Part shown: positions 7,057 through 7,655 of the stretch, piece after piece
Numbering within the stretch: the first letter of the stretch is position 1
Layout: every line of letters starts with the position of its first letter
Assembly: GCA_002748505.1 (NCBI GenBank)
Contig: PDSN01000085.1
Coordinates: 1 to 7,655 of the forward strand
Direction of reading: 5' to 3'
DNA from: Gammaproteobacteria bacterium
Lineage (GTDB): Bacteria > Pseudomonadota > Gammaproteobacteria > Pseudomonadales > Halieaceae
Length of the DNA: 7,655 nucleotides
Notes under the pieces: model-generated
Seen by the model: only the letters and a program-made list of their open reading frames with translations
What the model was told of the DNA's origin: nothing
Database searches by the model: none
Made by a program: the position numbers and the translations under genes

Positions 7057-7424
7057 GAGGTATCGGCACGGATATTTTGCGTATAGCGCGTATCGAACAA
7101 GCGCTGGCGCGTCACGGCGAGCGTTTTGCCAAACGGGTGCTGCATCCCAAGGAGCTGCCAAAATTTGAAAACAGTGCCACCAAAGCGGCGTTTCTCGCCA
7201 AACGCTTTGCCGCCAAGGAAGCTGTTGCCAAGGCTTTGGGCACAGGTATTGGCGAGCATCTCAGTTGGCAGGATATGCACATTATTCACGATGCACTTGG
7301 TGCGCCGCAGGTAGTACTAAGCATGACTGCAAAAAAAGTCGCGGCAAAAAAAGGCGGCACGGTGGTACAGTTGAGTTTAAGTGATGAGCGCGACTACGTT
7401 GTCGCATTTGCAGTGTTAACTTAA
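7053..7424 (+). CDS. acpS: Holo-[acyl-carrier-protein] synthase (AcpS)
   Basis: AcpS moves the 4'-phosphopantetheine arm from CoA to a serine of acyl carrier protein, activating it for fatty acid synthesis in the cytoplasm. The 123-residue product matches the trimeric AcpS family. The magnesium-binding Asp7 lies in GIGTDILRI and Glu56 in RFAAKEAVAKALGTGIG; the C-terminus LSDERDYVVAFAVL is typical. It overlaps recO by four bases (ATGA) and has AGGAG at 7039-7043, nine bases before the ATG. In many gammaproteobacteria pdxJ lies between recO and acpS; here it does not. Two copies of GCAAAAAAAG (7329-7338, 7344-7353) lie in the last third of the gene and encode lysine pairs in a basic stretch. 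Confidence 0.96.
   Translation: MRGIGTDILRIARIEQALARHGERFAKRVLHPKELPKFENSATKAAFLAKRFAAKEAVAKALGTGIGEHLSWQDMHIIHDALGAPQVVLSMTAKKVAAKKGGTVVQLSLSDERDYVVAFAVLT
7329..7353 (+). repeat. Tandem pair of GCAAAAAAAG direct repeats inside acpS
   Basis: Two identical 10-base copies, each with a run of seven A's, start 15 bases apart (7329-7338 and 7344-7353). Both A runs are read in frame as two lysine codons (Ala-Lys-Lys). Recombination between the copies would remove five codons and keep the frame, while slippage within a run would break it. Confidence 0.7.
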
Positions 7425-7433
7425 TTGTCGCAC

Positions 7434-7453
7434 AACCGTTGTATACTACGGTT
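7434..7453 (+). promoter_or_regulatory. Palindrome over a -10-like hexamer upstream of cysM: candidate operator
   Basis: AACCGT (7434-7439) and ACGGTT (7448-7453) are perfect inverted repeats flanking the self-complementary centre GTATAC (7441-7446), with a single T opposite T on each side. TATACT (7442-7447), a good -10-like hexamer, lies within it, 40 bases before the cysM ATG. No good -35 box is seen at 16-18 bases, so an activator-dependent promoter is possible. No T run follows, which argues against a terminator. The palindrome is seen directly; operator function is inference. Confidence 0.4.
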
Positions 7454-7487
7454 CACTTCCTGACACAAAGACATCTCAAGGATTCTC

Positions 7488-7655
7488 ATGAAATACTACC
7501 CAACCATAGAAGCCTGTATTGGTAACACCCCTCTCGTGCGGTTGCAGCGTTTAGGGCAGGGTAATAACAATACTATTTTGCTGAAGCTCGAAGGCAATAA
7601 CCCGGCGGGCTCAGTGAAAGATCGGGCGGCGATGAATATGATTGCTCAGGCCGAG
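7488..7655 (+). CDS. cysM: Cysteine synthase B (O-acetylserine sulfhydrylase CysM), N-terminal part
   Basis: The frame opens at ATG 7488 and runs off the window after 56 codons. CysM is a PLP enzyme making cysteine from O-acetylserine and sulfide, or S-sulfocysteine from thiosulfate. IGNTPLVRLQRLG (11-23) and LKLEGNNPAGSVKDRAAM (32-49) are family signatures. Lys44 in GSVKDR is the PLP-binding lysine. LEGNNPAGSVKDRAA is the CysM-type version as I recall it from E. coli, which favours CysM over CysK. AAGGA (7478-7482) lies five bases before the start. The 63-base gap from acpS, with a palindrome and a -10-like box, suggests its own promoter rather than read-through alone. Confidence 0.93.
   Translation, partial: MKYYPTIEACIGNTPLVRLQRLGQGNNNTILLKLEGNNPAGSVKDRAAMNMIAQAE

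Noticed and set aside
7425..7447. TTGTCG plus TATACT as a sigma-70 promoter for cysM
   Set aside because: The spacing is only 11 bases, far from the 16-18 needed.

Overview
This window is a conserved housekeeping block from a gammaproteobacterium. Gene order (rseC/mucC-mucD, then lepA-lepB-DUF4845-rnc-era-recO) matches the Pseudomonas-type arrangement in which the sigma-E/AlgU cluster runs straight into the lepA operon. The proteins look closest to the Pseudomonas/Cellvibrio/Saccharophagus part of the class, and base composition is moderate and even throughout. Placement below class level is inference. All genes are on the + strand, and I see no mobile element, tRNA, rRNA, CRISPR or sign of recent transfer.

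Left part (1-1606): the C-terminal tail of an RseC/MucC-like inner-membrane protein, then a complete periplasmic HtrA/DegP-type protease (MucD). Both belong to the envelope-stress section that normally follows algU-mucA-mucB. A small GC-rich hairpin sits on the rseC stop codon.

Middle gap (1607-1731): the only gap above 100 bases. It holds two hairpins. The first looks like a terminator closing the mucD operon. The second is followed by five T's, buries the best Shine-Dalgarno-like stretch in front of lepA, and ends a few bases before the lepA start, so it is better read as a leader or attenuator element than as a plain terminator.

Right part (1732-7424): lepA, lepB, a DUF4845 membrane protein, rnc, era, recO and acpS. 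From DUF4845 onward they are tightly packed (gap of 12 bases, overlap of 8, gap of 1, ATGA overlap) and look co-transcribed. They cover translation (EF4/LepA), protein export (signal peptidase I), RNA processing and ribosome assembly (RNase III, Era), recombination repair (RecO) and lipid synthesis (AcpS). pdxJ, which usually separates recO from acpS, is absent.

End (7425-7655): a short intergenic region with a near-perfect palindrome over a -10-like hexamer, then the first 56 codons of cysM (O-acetylserine sulfhydrylase B), cut by the window edge.

I did not find a new multi-gene system. The items worth a second look are non-coding: the lepA leader, the cysM palindrome and the rseC-mucD hairpin. 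The missing pdxJ and the pilin-like N-terminus of the DUF4845 protein also merit attention.
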